Origin: Ammoniphilus sp. CFH 90114
Lineage (GTDB): Bacteria; Bacillota; Bacilli; Aneurinibacillales; RAOX-1
Assembly (NCBI RefSeq): GCF_004123195.1
Contig: NZ_SDLI01000004.1
Coordinates: 1 to 64,000, forward strand
Reading direction: 5' to 3'
DNA: 64,000 bases
Shown here: piece after piece, positions 8,373 through 16,481 of the stretch
How the letters are laid out: each line of letters opens with the position of its first letter
Position numbering within the stretch: position 1 is the first letter of the stretch
Notes under the pieces: generated by a model
Database searches by the model: none
Seen by the model: only the letters and a program-made list of their open reading frames with translations
Told to the model about the DNA's origin: nothing
Program-made: the position numbers and the translations under genes

Positions 8373-9119
8373 TTATCCCTCCTTCGATGCCTTCCCTAGT
8401 CCGTCACTGAGCAATTGAAGCAGCATTTCCTTGCGCTGGCCGTGGAAGTAGTACTTTATCACCAGGTGCTGCAGCTTCGGGAGCAGCTGGATTTCTCGGT
8501 CCTCCAAGACGACGACCAATCCTTCTTCTTCGAGAAAACGCAGCATCCGCAGCAAGAAGCTGATTCGATTGTTTTTTGCCCCGCGCAAGCTCTTGACCTT
8601 ATCATCAAAAGCCGGCAGATCCAACCATTTGTCCGCTACATTCCGTAGATTTAACTGATGAGCATCTTCGAGCTGTTCCAGCGCTTCCTCTTGCAGCTCA
8701 TGGACTTGCTGAACATACTCGGTAATGGTTTGTTCGAGCTCCTCTATGGGCACGAATTGCCGGGAAGCCAGGGACTGATCCTCACTATTGTAGAATTTGG
8801 CCAGCAAACAAAGGATGCTGAAATAAGCGAGATAGAGCTCTCCGTTATCACGCAGCTTCATCAAATCCCGGAGCTCCGCATTGGTATAGCCAAACAGCAG
8901 ATTATCCACGGTAGGTGTGATGTAAAGCGTCCCCCCAGTCTGGAAGACCTTGACGCTGGCTTCCTTTTCAATCAGTTCTTCGACTATCAGCCGCACCTCG
9001 CTGCGCTGGTAAGCAAAATGATATTCCCGATCTTCCTCCGGGATGGTCCCCTTCTCCAAAAGCTTCATGAAAATGCGAAAGGCCCATTGCACATCATCCT
9101 TCGCCCATTCCATATTCAC
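8373..9119 (-). CDS. jetB: Wadjet JetB / MksE-type KITE subunit
   Basis: This 248-residue protein is the expected size for the winged-helix KITE subunit (MukE, MksE, JetB; DUF4194-like). That subunit binds the kleisin JetA and helps hold DNA in the SMC complex. The sequence shows an N-terminal helix with WAFRIFMKLLEKG, a wing-like segment VKVFQTGGTLYITPTVDN and a C-terminal winged-helix-like segment FLEEEGLVVVLEDREIQLLP. The family call rests mainly on its position between a kleisin-like and an SMC-like gene. Its ATG lies inside the end of jetA (26-base overlap), and its stop overlaps the jetC ribosome site, so the three are translationally coupled. Confidence 0.85.
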   Translation of the reverse strand: MNMEWAKDDVQWAFRIFMKLLEKGTIPEEDREYHFAYQRSEVRLIVEELIEKEASVKVFQTGGTLYITPTVDNLLFGYTNAELRDLMKLRDNGELYLAYFSILCLLAKFYNSEDQSLASRQFVPIEELEQTITEYVQQVHELQEEALEQLEDAHQLNLRNVADKWLDLPAFDDKVKSLRGAKNNRISFLLRMLRFLEEEGLVVVLEDREIQLLPKLQHLVIKYYFHGQRKEMLLQLLSDGLGKASKEG

Positions 9120-10650
9120 CCCTCCTTCTCACCTTAAAATCGGACATGACATAACCATTATCAAGTCGAATTACCTGTTCGGTGGCAATCAGCTCAAATC
9201 CTTTCATCTGATGAATCGCTGGATGGCGATCGACCAATCGCATCAATACACGCGGTACATCATCCAGAACAAACGCATCCATCTCCGAGCTCGAGAGCAG
9301 CGGGATCCACCCCATTTGGTGCAAACCGATAATAAAAGGATAAAAGTCCAATTGCCGAATCAAGGTTTCATATCTCTTCGGTTCCTCTTGCTTGAGCTGA
9401 GACAGAATTTCACTGATGCCAATCTCTTTTGCATGCACCAAGGGAAGCAGCAACAGCTGGAAATAGTCTTCCAACCGAGTTTCCCTTGCCTCTTGCAGCT
9501 CCCGCTCCCGCTCCTCTTCCTGTCTCAGCATGTCCTCTTCTACTTGCCACAGCGCCTCCTCCGGCTGTTCTTCTAATGCCCGGCGAAGCGGCTGTTCGAG
9601 AAACAGGCGGTTGGGGTTAAAAAACACATGCCGTTTCATAGGTAAGATGGGATCGAGCACTTTTTTGAGCAGGTCTAGGGGAGCCTGACCTTTTACGATC
9701 GGCCGCAGCACCTCGCTGTCAAAGTTTAGACGGGTATTAAACGCATGCAAAATCATCGATTCAATCGATTGGTTCATGAGATGCTGGACTCGCAGCTTAT
9801 CCGTAAACAAGGATTCATGATCACTAATGACATCGAGCAGTTTCCGTTCTAAGCGCATAATTTTCCCGACAGCTGCCTCTTCTTTTTCCGTCAGATTCCC
9901 GAATTGATATTGAACCGAGGTGTTGCGAATGAGCTCCTTTAATTCCTGGAACACCTTCTTTTCTCGCTCCAACTGCTCATTGATGCGCGCCATTTGTTTC
10001 TGCAGCTCCTGCTCCCTCGCCACCTGAAGAACATCGCGGATAATCTTTTCTTCGAGCTGCCGGATCATCACCTTCTCATTTTGCACGGCAAGAGCAAGCT
10101 CCTCTACCGAACGCAGCGCGCCATCAAACACCCCCTTCTGAATCTGCTGCCGCAGATAAAGCTGGGTAATCGACACTTGCAGCTCGTTATACATTTCCTT
10201 CGTTTTAAAGAGGAGCTCCAACCCTTCCGTGGAAAGCCGCAAACGAACGGTTTTATCTTTAATTTGATAGTCTTCTAACTCGATGAGGTGAAATTTATAG
10301 GATTTCTCCCCTCCTGATTCCCAATCGGGATAAGACATCGACTGCGGCTTGCCTTGGTTCATCAGACCTTCACGAATAACCTTATAAGCCAATTCCAGTG
10401 CTTCCTCATAGGAAATGGACTTCTCATAATGCCCCTCCAGCAAATCTCGTAAAAAATAAGCCACTCTTTCATACGTGCAATCCTTTTCGCCCCGCAGCAT
10501 GTCTTCCAGAATATAAAGCATAATAGCAATCCCAATCGGAAATAGGGGATATTCATGCTGTTTTTGCCTTAGATCGAATAAAGGCATAAAGACCGCAATA
10601 TTGCGAATTCGCTCATCAAAGCCTTGAAAAATCTCTTTCCACGGATTCAT
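9094..10650 (-). CDS. jetA: Wadjet JetA / MksF-type kleisin subunit
   Basis: This 518-residue protein should be the kleisin that bridges JetC heads and binds JetB. An N-terminal globular part (to about residue 180) contains ERIRNIAVFMPLFDLRQKQH and a winged-helix-like region. It is followed by a long charged helical segment (about 190-270, rich in Glu, Gln and Lys) and a second coiled region at about 370-400 (EEERERELQEARETRLEDYF). A C-terminal domain ends with YVMSDFKVRRRGEYGMGEG. This layout (N-terminal domain, coiled middle, C-terminal winged helix) matches MukF/MksF-type kleisins. The ATG overlaps the jetD stop by 4 bases (ATGA). Gene order D-A-B-C and the protein sizes suggest the subtype called Wadjet type III, which I infer from memory of published operon layouts. 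Confidence 0.85.
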   Translation of the reverse strand: MNPWKEIFQGFDERIRNIAVFMPLFDLRQKQHEYPLFPIGIAIMLYILEDMLRGEKDCTYERVAYFLRDLLEGHYEKSISYEEALELAYKVIREGLMNQGKPQSMSYPDWESGGEKSYKFHLIELEDYQIKDKTVRLRLSTEGLELLFKTKEMYNELQVSITQLYLRQQIQKGVFDGALRSVEELALAVQNEKVMIRQLEEKIIRDVLQVAREQELQKQMARINEQLEREKKVFQELKELIRNTSVQYQFGNLTEKEEAAVGKIMRLERKLLDVISDHESLFTDKLRVQHLMNQSIESMILHAFNTRLNFDSEVLRPIVKGQAPLDLLKKVLDPILPMKRHVFFNPNRLFLEQPLRRALEEQPEEALWQVEEDMLRQEEERERELQEARETRLEDYFQLLLLPLVHAKEIGISEILSQLKQEEPKRYETLIRQLDFYPFIIGLHQMGWIPLLSSSEMDAFVLDDVPRVLMRLVDRHPAIHQMKGFELIATEQVIRLDNGYVMSDFKVRRRGEYGMGEG

Positions 10651-11723
10651 GCTTCTCCTCCTTGCGACAATTGCCTCAACCGCTGGCCGTTTAAGCCTTC
10701 TTGGGGAAGATATCGGTCATGTTGCAGCAACTCTACGATTCTCCCTTGAACTTCTGGTGAAAAATAAGCTAAAAATGCCCTCTCCCCTTCCTTCGGACAG
10801 CTTTGCTTCTTCGTTCTCAAAGGAGCCACATGACCATACTGCTGGATAAGATCCTCGTAAAACAGACGTGCTGGCTGAATCTCCACCTGATATTGCTGCT
10901 TCAGCTGATACCAGATTGCTATCCCTTTTGGATCCAGATCTCCGAAGTAATAGAATCTTGTTACGCAGCCCCGATACTCTTCCAACTCCCCAAAAAAAGC
11001 GAAGCTGTGCTCAATCTTTTGGCCTTCCCCATAGATTAAGAGATCGAAAGCGAGATCCTCCCATGCATACACTCCGGCCTGAAACAAGGATTTAAAGGAA
11101 AAAAACGTATCTTTGTTCTCCACAATTAAGGCATTCTTTTGCAGTGAAGCATTGCGACCGTGCCGATAATAAAAAAACGGCTCATAAGTGGGGTAACAGC
11201 GAAGATTCTCTAATGTCAAGCCTATTCGACCCAATACGGACTTGCCATGAGCAGAGGCCAGCCACTTCTCATTTTGAAACAGCTGGAAAGATCGCTCATT
11301 TATCGTTAAGTCACTATTAAAAGCTACATCATTGTCTTGCTTTAAGAATGCATCCATCTTGAGGATAAAAGGCTCATCTTCCTCGTAATCACGCGGATGC
11401 TCTAAATAATAGGAAGTTCTTATATTCGGATGATAGAAGGTAAGTAGCTTCTCTTTGAGGAGTGAATCGAGTTCAGCTCTAGGAGTTAAGCGCTGATATG
11501 TATTGAATAAGGCGGGGATCTTGCCATTCCAGCCTGATGCCTTCACCGGCCGGAGAAGCCCTTCTGCTTCAAGCTCTTGGTATACTTTCGCCAACGCCTC
11601 ATATCCTCCATGCTTCCAATAACTCTCAGCACCGAGGATGTCCATCAAAAAACCTTCTATCTCTTTGGTTTGAACTCGTTTGCGTTTTTCGGTTTCCAAA
11701 TAAGTTCTTACTATATCCAACAT
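10647..11723 (-). CDS. jetD: Wadjet JetD / MksG-type Toprim nuclease
   Basis: This 358-residue protein is the endonuclease of the Wadjet complex, which cuts plasmid DNA after JetABC has extruded it. An N-terminal winged-helix-like part (DUF3322-like, about 1-150) precedes a Toprim domain (DUF2220-like). The Toprim glutamate is in ALIVENKDTF (Glu202), and the paired aspartates are in FGDLDPKG (Asp262, Asp264). A basic tail near residues 300-320 (PLRTKKQSCPKEGER) could touch DNA. It is the first gene of the operon. GAGGTGATCGGAG precedes the ATG, and the next gene overlaps by 4 bases. The Doc terminator lies 74 bases upstream, so the operon must have its own promoter between about 11724 and 11796. 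I could not define a convincing -35 box there. Confidence 0.88.
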   Translation of the reverse strand: MLDIVRTYLETEKRKRVQTKEIEGFLMDILGAESYWKHGGYEALAKVYQELEAEGLLRPVKASGWNGKIPALFNTYQRLTPRAELDSLLKEKLLTFYHPNIRTSYYLEHPRDYEEDEPFILKMDAFLKQDNDVAFNSDLTINERSFQLFQNEKWLASAHGKSVLGRIGLTLENLRCYPTYEPFFYYRHGRNASLQKNALIVENKDTFFSFKSLFQAGVYAWEDLAFDLLIYGEGQKIEHSFAFFGELEEYRGCVTRFYYFGDLDPKGIAIWYQLKQQYQVEIQPARLFYEDLIQQYGHVAPLRTKKQSCPKEGERAFLAYFSPEVQGRIVELLQHDRYLPQEGLNGQRLRQLSQGGEA

Positions 11724-11796
11724 CTCCGATCACCTCTTGTTCTATTTTACGACAAGATCCGACGGAAGCCTATGGATTAATTTACTGTGTGGCAAT

Positions 11797-11826
11797 AGAA
11801 AAAGCCTTCTCATTGAAAAGGCCTTT
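11797..11826 (-). terminator. Terminator after doc
   Basis: GCCTT (11804-11808) pairs with AAGGC (11818-11822). On the minus strand the hairpin is followed by TTTTTC. It separates the doc transcript from the Wadjet operon. Confidence 0.6.
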
Positions 11827-11842
11827 CTTGCTTTTCCCTAAA

Positions 11843-12244
11843 CTATATTTTAATAGCATATTTATTAATCGTTGCTACAATATCTTCAAATGTATATTTA
11901 TGATTTACTACATCCACTACAAAATCTTGTTCCATTTGAGTGTCCATTGTCCAGCGATACTGGTTCATTTTCAGGAAGATGATCAAAGACGCTAATGCAG
12001 TCCGTTTATTGGCATTATGAAAGGCATGGTTTTGGGCTAGAGACTGAAAAAAGGCTGTAGCCTTTTCATGGATAGTCGGATAAGCATCTTTTCCTAGGAT
12101 GGATTGCTTCGGACGGTTGAGGGCCGACTCTAACAGGTAAGGTTCTTTAACACCCATTAGTTCATTTGGTGAGTACAGTCGTATTTGGAGGGCATTTATG
12201 GTAATTACTTGATTGGTGTTAAGATAGATAACGTCATCGTCCAT
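11843..12244 (-). CDS. doc: Doc-type Fic-domain toxin
   Basis: This 133-residue protein carries the core Fic motif HAFHNANKRTAL with the catalytic His73, Phe75, Asn79, Lys80 and Arg81. The size and the Lys in place of Gly are typical of Doc (death-on-curing) kinases, which phosphorylate EF-Tu and arrest translation. YLNTNQVITIN at the N-terminus and the helix ATAFFQSLAQNHAF also fit. The ATG directly follows the stop of the antitoxin gene (they share base 12244), so expression is coupled and antitoxin-first. The pairing is with an AbrB-type rather than a Phd-type antitoxin. The gene looks intact and ends at a hairpin terminator. Confidence 0.9.
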   Translation of the reverse strand: MDDDVIYLNTNQVITINALQIRLYSPNELMGVKEPYLLESALNRPKQSILGKDAYPTIHEKATAFFQSLAQNHAFHNANKRTALASLIIFLKMNQYRWTMDTQMEQDFVVDVVNHKYTFEDIVATINKYAIKI

Positions 12245-12489
12245 TACTTATCTACCAATCCACGAAATGCTTCATCGTGTTCTTTAATTACTTCATTAAG
12301 TAACTCCATAAACTCTGCATCTACACCTTCAGGCAAATTAACTTTTTGGCTTTTTTTTAGAATAATTTCCCCATCTTTATACTCGATTTCTATATCATCT
12401 CCTAATGTTATGTTTGCCTTCTTTAACATTTCAGCGGGAAATGTGATCCCTAGACTGTTACCCACCTTAGTTACTTTTCTTAATACCAT
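12244..12489 (-). CDS. AbrB/MazE-type antitoxin
   Basis: The protein is 81 residues long when started at the ATG at 12489, which follows AGGAGGAAACT. A longer frame up to 12603 exists but lacks a ribosome site and runs through the palindrome. Residues 1-46 form a swapped-hairpin AbrB/SpoVT DNA-binding domain (LRKVTKVGNSLGITFP, then LGDDIEIEYKDGEIILKK). The acidic C-terminal tail (GVDAEFMELLNEVIKEHDEA) would wrap the Doc toxin and insert a helix to neutralise it. AbrB-type antitoxins usually repress their own operon, and the 12-bp inverted repeat just upstream is the likely operator. Confidence 0.88.
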   Translation of the reverse strand: MVLRKVTKVGNSLGITFPAEMLKKANITLGDDIEIEYKDGEIILKKSQKVNLPEGVDAEFMELLNEVIKEHDEAFRGLVDK

Positions 12490-12497
12490 AGTTTCCT

Positions 12498-12532
12498 CCT
12501 GTGTTATAACATTTATAACATTATAACACAGG
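12498..12532 (-). promoter_or_regulatory. Perfect palindrome over the antitoxin ribosome site: probable operator
   Basis: CCTGTGTTATAA (12498-12509) and TTATAACACAGG (12521-12532) are exact inverted repeats with an 11-base spacer that itself contains TTATAAC. A possible -10 box TATAAT (12520-12525, minus strand) lies inside it, and the left arm overlaps the AGGAGG ribosome site. It could act as the autorepression operator for the AbrB antitoxin or as an mRNA hairpin that hides the ribosome site, or both. Confidence 0.7.
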
Positions 12533-12738
12533 TATCTTATATTTGTTCCTAAGCGGTTGGGATTCGTTTCACTCCCTGGTATAACTTTTGCTTGCCCCAT
12601 CATACTTTCATGATGATATCCTACCGCTCTCCCCGTTTATTTAACTCACCATGAAAAATATGTTCCATAAATGATTAAGAAAATAGACTGTCATCCATGG
12701 TCATGTACCCCAATCCCACTTAAAGTCTTCTTACCTAG

Positions 12739-13402
12739 CTATCTACCTTGCGACTTTTCCTGATAATATCCCTTCATCATCCCTACCATCTCCACAAAGT
12801 ATCGCTCCCGATCCTCCTTAATCCGAGGATTAGGATGATAGGCGTACAGATGCTTGCGACTTTGATGTTTCGGTTGCCTACAATAGATGGCAAACTGGTG
12901 CTTCCCCTGCACATGCTCAATGATTTCTTGTTTCCTAGGATTTAATGAAGCTCGATCCGCGACTGTCCAAGCCAACCACACCCAGGGATGGCCTTGGAGA
13001 TCTGGGAGGGGAGAGTGTATATACCTCAGATAGTTCTCATTTTCAAAGATTTCCTCATGCACTTTTATGGCATCTTCGGCCTTCCCATGACGCAGATTAA
13101 AGAGATTCACGATAGGAAGAATTCCCTCTATCCGCGGATTAGCACAGTGCAGAATCTCCCTAACCGCTTCCATCGTATCATCCAAAATAAGCTGGCCTTC
13201 TCTAGTGACGGGGGTGTTATTTTCAGGACACTCCATCAGCTGAACCCAGGGGAGTCTCATCCTCAAGACGAGACTCCCCTGGGTTCAACATATACAACAT
13301 ACCGATGGGTTCCACTGATGAACCGTACTGAAGATGGGCTTTTGTCCGAAACACATACGATCCTAATCGGGTGAAGCTTCCATAGGCTTTCGCTGAATTC
13401 AA
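12739..13402 (-). pseudogene. Frameshifted DUF1643-like gene
   Basis: Two overlapping frames make one protein. The first starts at TTG 13402 behind GGGAGGAGCAGG and reads YGSFTRLGSYVFRTKAH, then PIGMLYMLNPGESRLEDETP, and stops at 13223. The second, open from 13266 to 12739, continues as NNTPVTREGQLILDDTMEAV, then ILPIVNLFNLRHGKAEDAI. NPGESR, the D-D-T and the NLFNLR element resemble the DUF1643 layout (NPS..D, T, NLFPLR). The join needs a one-base shift near 13225-13280, where the 18-bp inverted repeat lies. The ATG-started 175-residue ORF alone would lack the conserved N-terminus. It could be a real mutation, a sequencing error in the hairpin or, less likely, recoding. The DUF1643 assignment is moderate. 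Confidence 0.6.
13241..13287. repeat. Perfect 18-bp inverted repeat, 11-base spacer
   Basis: TGAACCCAGGGGAGTCTC (13241-13258) is the exact reverse complement of 13270-13287. The spacer is ATCCTCAAGAC. It lies inside coding sequence at the frameshift, so both arms were translated: one encodes NPGES, the other TPLGS. Perfect arms of this length inside a gene usually arise by snap-back duplication during replication. Confidence 0.85.
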
Positions 13403-13470
13403 CCTGCTCCTCCCCTACCTCTTCCTCTTCTGATCCCGATCCTTCTGCAGACGCAGCACTTTTCGCCTGT

Positions 13471-14901
13471 CTACAAATACCCTTGCTGCATCATGGTCAT
13501 TAACGGGGTGTCTAAATCTACTAGACTAGAAGCGCGTTCCGCTAGCGCCGCCCCTGCTTGATGAGCTTGAGATACCGCATGCTTCTCATCAACGGTTAAT
13601 AGATTCCGATTCTCCATAATGAATTGGCCGTCGACGATAACCGTTTCCACCTCACTGCCCTTCGCAGAATAAACCAGGTTCGGAACAAGGTTACGAATGG
13701 GCTTGTGCACAAGAGGAACCATGGTCGGCTGATCTAGATCGAGAATGATCATATCCGCTTTTTTTCCAGGAAGAAGTGAACCAATTTCATGCCCCAAACC
13801 CAAGGCACGTGCAGCGTCAATTGTGACCATTCGCAGGATTTTCCATGCCGGGAAAACTTTAGGGTCTTTCGCTTTGCATTTATTTAAAATAGCCGTGAAT
13901 TTCATCTCATTAAACATATTGTTGCAGTTATTTCCTGGCGCCTGATCAGACCCCAGGGCTAAATGGTCACTAACTTCGAGAAATTCTGCTGCTGGAGGAA
14001 TAATGCCGTCGATGATGCCGATACTGCCGGAGCACAGAATCATCGTTGCACCCGATTTCCCCAATACGTGAGTCTCCTCGCGTGTGGCTTCGGTTAGATG
14101 TACAGCCATTAACCGACGATTCAAATAACCGATCTCTTCTAAATAAGGAATACTTCTTTTCCCATACCGCTTAATCATTTGATTAATTTCTCGATCCCCT
14201 TGGGCTACATGCATATGTATCATGGTATCGTATTTTTCGGCTAGTGCCTTCACTTCCAGCAGCAGCTCTTTTGACATCATATCTGGGCCTTGTGGACCCA
14301 TCAGACAGGTAATCCGTCCATTTTCTCTTTGATGCCATTCTTCCATCAGTTTCAGGTTCGCTTGAAGTTTCTGCTGGCCAATCGATGGATCAAAGGGATA
14401 TAGTTCCCCTACAGCCAATCCGCTCAGGTCATCTGGCATCTCATTGATCATCTCACACACTCTTGCTCGGGTTCCGATGAGAGTGTGGTTCTTCACGAGC
14501 TCGAGCATGGGACTATCATAGTCACAGAAGGTGGTCGTCCCAGACTTCACAGCTTCAATAATGTTGACGAGAGAGCCGATCATGCGGTCCTGGCTAGTCA
14601 GCACCTCCATGAATGGCCATAGGCCCTTTTGCATCCATTGATCCGTATCCTGTGATAAGCCTCTTAAAATACCAAGTCCAGTATGAATATGAGCATCAAT
14701 GAGTCCAGGCATGACGACCTTCCGTGTGGCATCGACATATCGGTGTGCCTTATACTGCTTCACCACTTCGGAAGTTTCGCCAACCACTTCGATCCGATTT
14801 CCTTTCACACCTACAGCGCCGTCCTCCAAGACTCCTACGCCCCGGCCTTCCATCGTAATGAGAGTCCCGTTCATAATAATGAAATCTAGCAAAGTAGACA
14901 C
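13471..14901 (-). CDS. Metal-dependent amidohydrolase/deaminase (TrzA/AtzA/SsnA group)
   Basis: This 476-residue protein belongs to the amidohydrolase superfamily branch that deaminates or dechlorinates amidine-like carbons (guanine, cytosine, S-adenosylhomocysteine, triazines). The metal ligands are visible: HIH at 71-73 in GLIDAHIHTG, a histidine in IHMHVAQGDRE, another in MAVHLTEA and the aspartate in LALGSDQAPGNN. The C-terminal small domain closes with GKKADMIILDLDQP, standard for the family. Its ATG follows the XRE-cupin regulator by 9 bases, and it is the last gene of the operon. With two guanidine-modifying enzymes and a transporter upstream, it probably removes ammonia from an amidine or cyclic guanidino intermediate. 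The true substrate is unknown. Confidence 0.85.
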   Translation of the reverse strand: MSTLLDFIIMNGTLITMEGRGVGVLEDGAVGVKGNRIEVVGETSEVVKQYKAHRYVDATRKVVMPGLIDAHIHTGLGILRGLSQDTDQWMQKGLWPFMEVLTSQDRMIGSLVNIIEAVKSGTTTFCDYDSPMLELVKNHTLIGTRARVCEMINEMPDDLSGLAVGELYPFDPSIGQQKLQANLKLMEEWHQRENGRITCLMGPQGPDMMSKELLLEVKALAEKYDTMIHMHVAQGDREINQMIKRYGKRSIPYLEEIGYLNRRLMAVHLTEATREETHVLGKSGATMILCSGSIGIIDGIIPPAAEFLEVSDHLALGSDQAPGNNCNNMFNEMKFTAILNKCKAKDPKVFPAWKILRMVTIDAARALGLGHEIGSLLPGKKADMIILDLDQPTMVPLVHKPIRNLVPNLVYSAKGSEVETVIVDGQFIMENRNLLTVDEKHAVSQAHQAGAALAERASSLVDLDTPLMTMMQQGYL

Positions 14902-14910
14902 TTCCTTCCC

Positions 14911-15492
14911 TTACTTTTCTATAGGGCTCCACGGGGTGCCTGCCCAAATCGCAATCGCTTCTTCCTCTCCTAGGTTTCGGAAAGCATGAGGATAAGTACT
15001 ATCAAAATAGATACAATCTCCTTTTTTCAAATGGTAGGCTTGATCATCAATAAGCACTTCCAGCTCCCCTTGGATGACGATCCCGCATTCCTCTCCCTGA
15101 TGAGGCAGTTGTGTCATTTCCTCCACATGGCCTGGGCTCACGATAAGCTCAAAAAATTCAATTTTCCTCCCTGTTAGCGGTGTCAGGACACGATAATGAA
15201 CATTCTCATGTCGCATCTTCAATATCTCTTGAGATTCCCTAGGAACGACCAATACAGGTTCTTTCTCAATTCCTTCAAAAAAGTAATTTAAGGGCACATC
15301 TAATAGAATGCTCAATTTCCAAATCGTATCAAGGGATGGTTTCGCTTTTCCCCGTTCCACCTGTGATACCATGCTTTGACTTAAGCCTATTTTTTCTGCC
15401 ACCTCTTCTACTGTCATCCCTACTCTTTTTCTCTGCAGACGTATCCGATGGCCAATCCATTCCATGGGCATTTCTGGGTGGACCTGATACAT
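14911..15492 (-). CDS. XRE-family regulator with C-terminal cupin domain
   Basis: This 193-residue protein has an N-terminal helix-turn-helix (residues about 12-66, VEEVAEKIGLSQSMVSQVER, LDTIWKLSILLDVPL) and a C-terminal cupin_2 barrel (about 105-185: HQGEECGIVIQGELEV, LKKGDCIYFDSTYPHAFRNL). This PuuR-like layout is common for regulators of polyamine, amino-acid and nitrogen-compound catabolic operons, where the cupin senses a small metabolite. It lies inside the operon between the second deiminase-like gene (30-base gap) and the amidohydrolase (9-base gap), so it probably controls the whole set. ATGs at codons 8 and 10 are alternative starts. Confidence 0.88.
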   Translation of the reverse strand: MYQVHPEMPMEWIGHRIRLQRKRVGMTVEEVAEKIGLSQSMVSQVERGKAKPSLDTIWKLSILLDVPLNYFFEGIEKEPVLVVPRESQEILKMRHENVHYRVLTPLTGRKIEFFELIVSPGHVEEMTQLPHQGEECGIVIQGELEVLIDDQAYHLKKGDCIYFDSTYPHAFRNLGEEEAIAIWAGTPWSPIEK

Positions 15493-15522
15493 ATAGAACC
15501 CTCCTCTCCATTCACCCCGCCC

Positions 15523-16464
15523 CTAAATCGGATCGCGTTTTAGAAAAGCTGTCATACAGTGTATCGCTCCCCAGCCGTTCATGATTTCATCCATATCGAT
15601 TTCGATCACTTCAATCCCTTCACTTACTAGTTGCGTTCTCGTCTCCGGATTCCCAGACGGCATGACGACCTTCCCTGGAGCGAGTGCTACTATATTCATG
15701 GCCATTCCTTGCTTAACCTCAGGGATATGGGTCGCCTCTATGAATTGGATACCTTTATCTAGTAGAGCTTTGGCACAATCATACGTAACATGCCAAGGGA
15801 AAATGAGCATCTTCTTTTTGTCCACCATATTCATGTACCCATCAAGGTGGATACTGCCATAGGGGATCTGTGTTCGGATGACATGGCTAACCCCTATATT
15901 TCTGAGTTCTGCCTCTACCTGATCAGCCCCCGAATCATTCGTACGGCTGCCGGTCCCGATAATAACCGTCTCCCGATCAATCCACATGGCACTTGCCCCT
16001 TCAAAATAGCCATCCCCATTGATGGTCTTGAGAATAGGAACTCCAAGAGCTGTTAGGGTCTGTGCAACGGCCTTTTCCTCTCCTCGGCGGGAAGGAATAG
16101 CTGGGCGGCAAACAATGGCTCCTTCCGGAGTCATAAAAACAAGGTCGCGCATAAACATCGCATTCGGCTTATCTTCCCGCTGGTTTTGCACATAATGCAC
16201 CTGGACTCCATGTTGACGATAGAGGTCAGCTAGAGCATCTTGCTGTATGCGTGCGCGCTCTGGGTTGATCGGGGCACGGAAACGGTATTCAGCAAAATTG
16301 GCGTCTGTTATCCCTTCGATTTCTTTCCCTGGTCGATGCATGAGAACGGCACGGAGTGTTCCAACTTCCGAATCGCAATACCAATTTCCCCAAAGCTCTT
16401 TCATTTCCTCTGCAAACTTCGTCTCCGAAGGAAACCATCTTTCCCCTTGAACTTTCACTTCCAT
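15523..16464 (-). CDS. Arginine deiminase/amidinotransferase-fold enzyme, copy B
   Basis: This 313-residue protein belongs to the guanidine-modifying superfamily (arginine deiminase, dimethylargininase, amidinotransferase). The elements are QREDKPNAMFMRDLVFM (substrate loop with Asp), NGDGYFEGAS (Glu/Asp pocket), SIHLDGYMN (catalytic His and Asp) and a C-terminal nucleophile Cys303 in GAIHCMTAFLKRDPI. Cys plus His plus acidic residues predict attack on a guanidino carbon, releasing ammonia or an amine, or amidino transfer. It is a close paralogue of copy A at the far end of the same operon; long stretches such as NQREDKPNA and MRDLVFMTPEGAIVCRP are identical. AGGAGGAGTT precedes the ATG. The substrate cannot be read from sequence. 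Confidence 0.85.
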   Translation of the reverse strand: MEVKVQGERWFPSETKFAEEMKELWGNWYCDSEVGTLRAVLMHRPGKEIEGITDANFAEYRFRAPINPERARIQQDALADLYRQHGVQVHYVQNQREDKPNAMFMRDLVFMTPEGAIVCRPAIPSRRGEEKAVAQTLTALGVPILKTINGDGYFEGASAMWIDRETVIIGTGSRTNDSGADQVEAELRNIGVSHVIRTQIPYGSIHLDGYMNMVDKKKMLIFPWHVTYDCAKALLDKGIQFIEATHIPEVKQGMAMNIVALAPGKVVMPSGNPETRTQLVSEGIEVIEIDMDEIMNGWGAIHCMTAFLKRDPI

Positions 16465-16481
16465 AATAACTCCTCCTCTAT

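Noticed and set aside
4179-8399. Several plus-strand ORFs of 78-183 codons opposite jetC
   Set aside because: They are shadows of the GC-rich coiled-coil coding sequence, without ribosome sites or domain-like composition.
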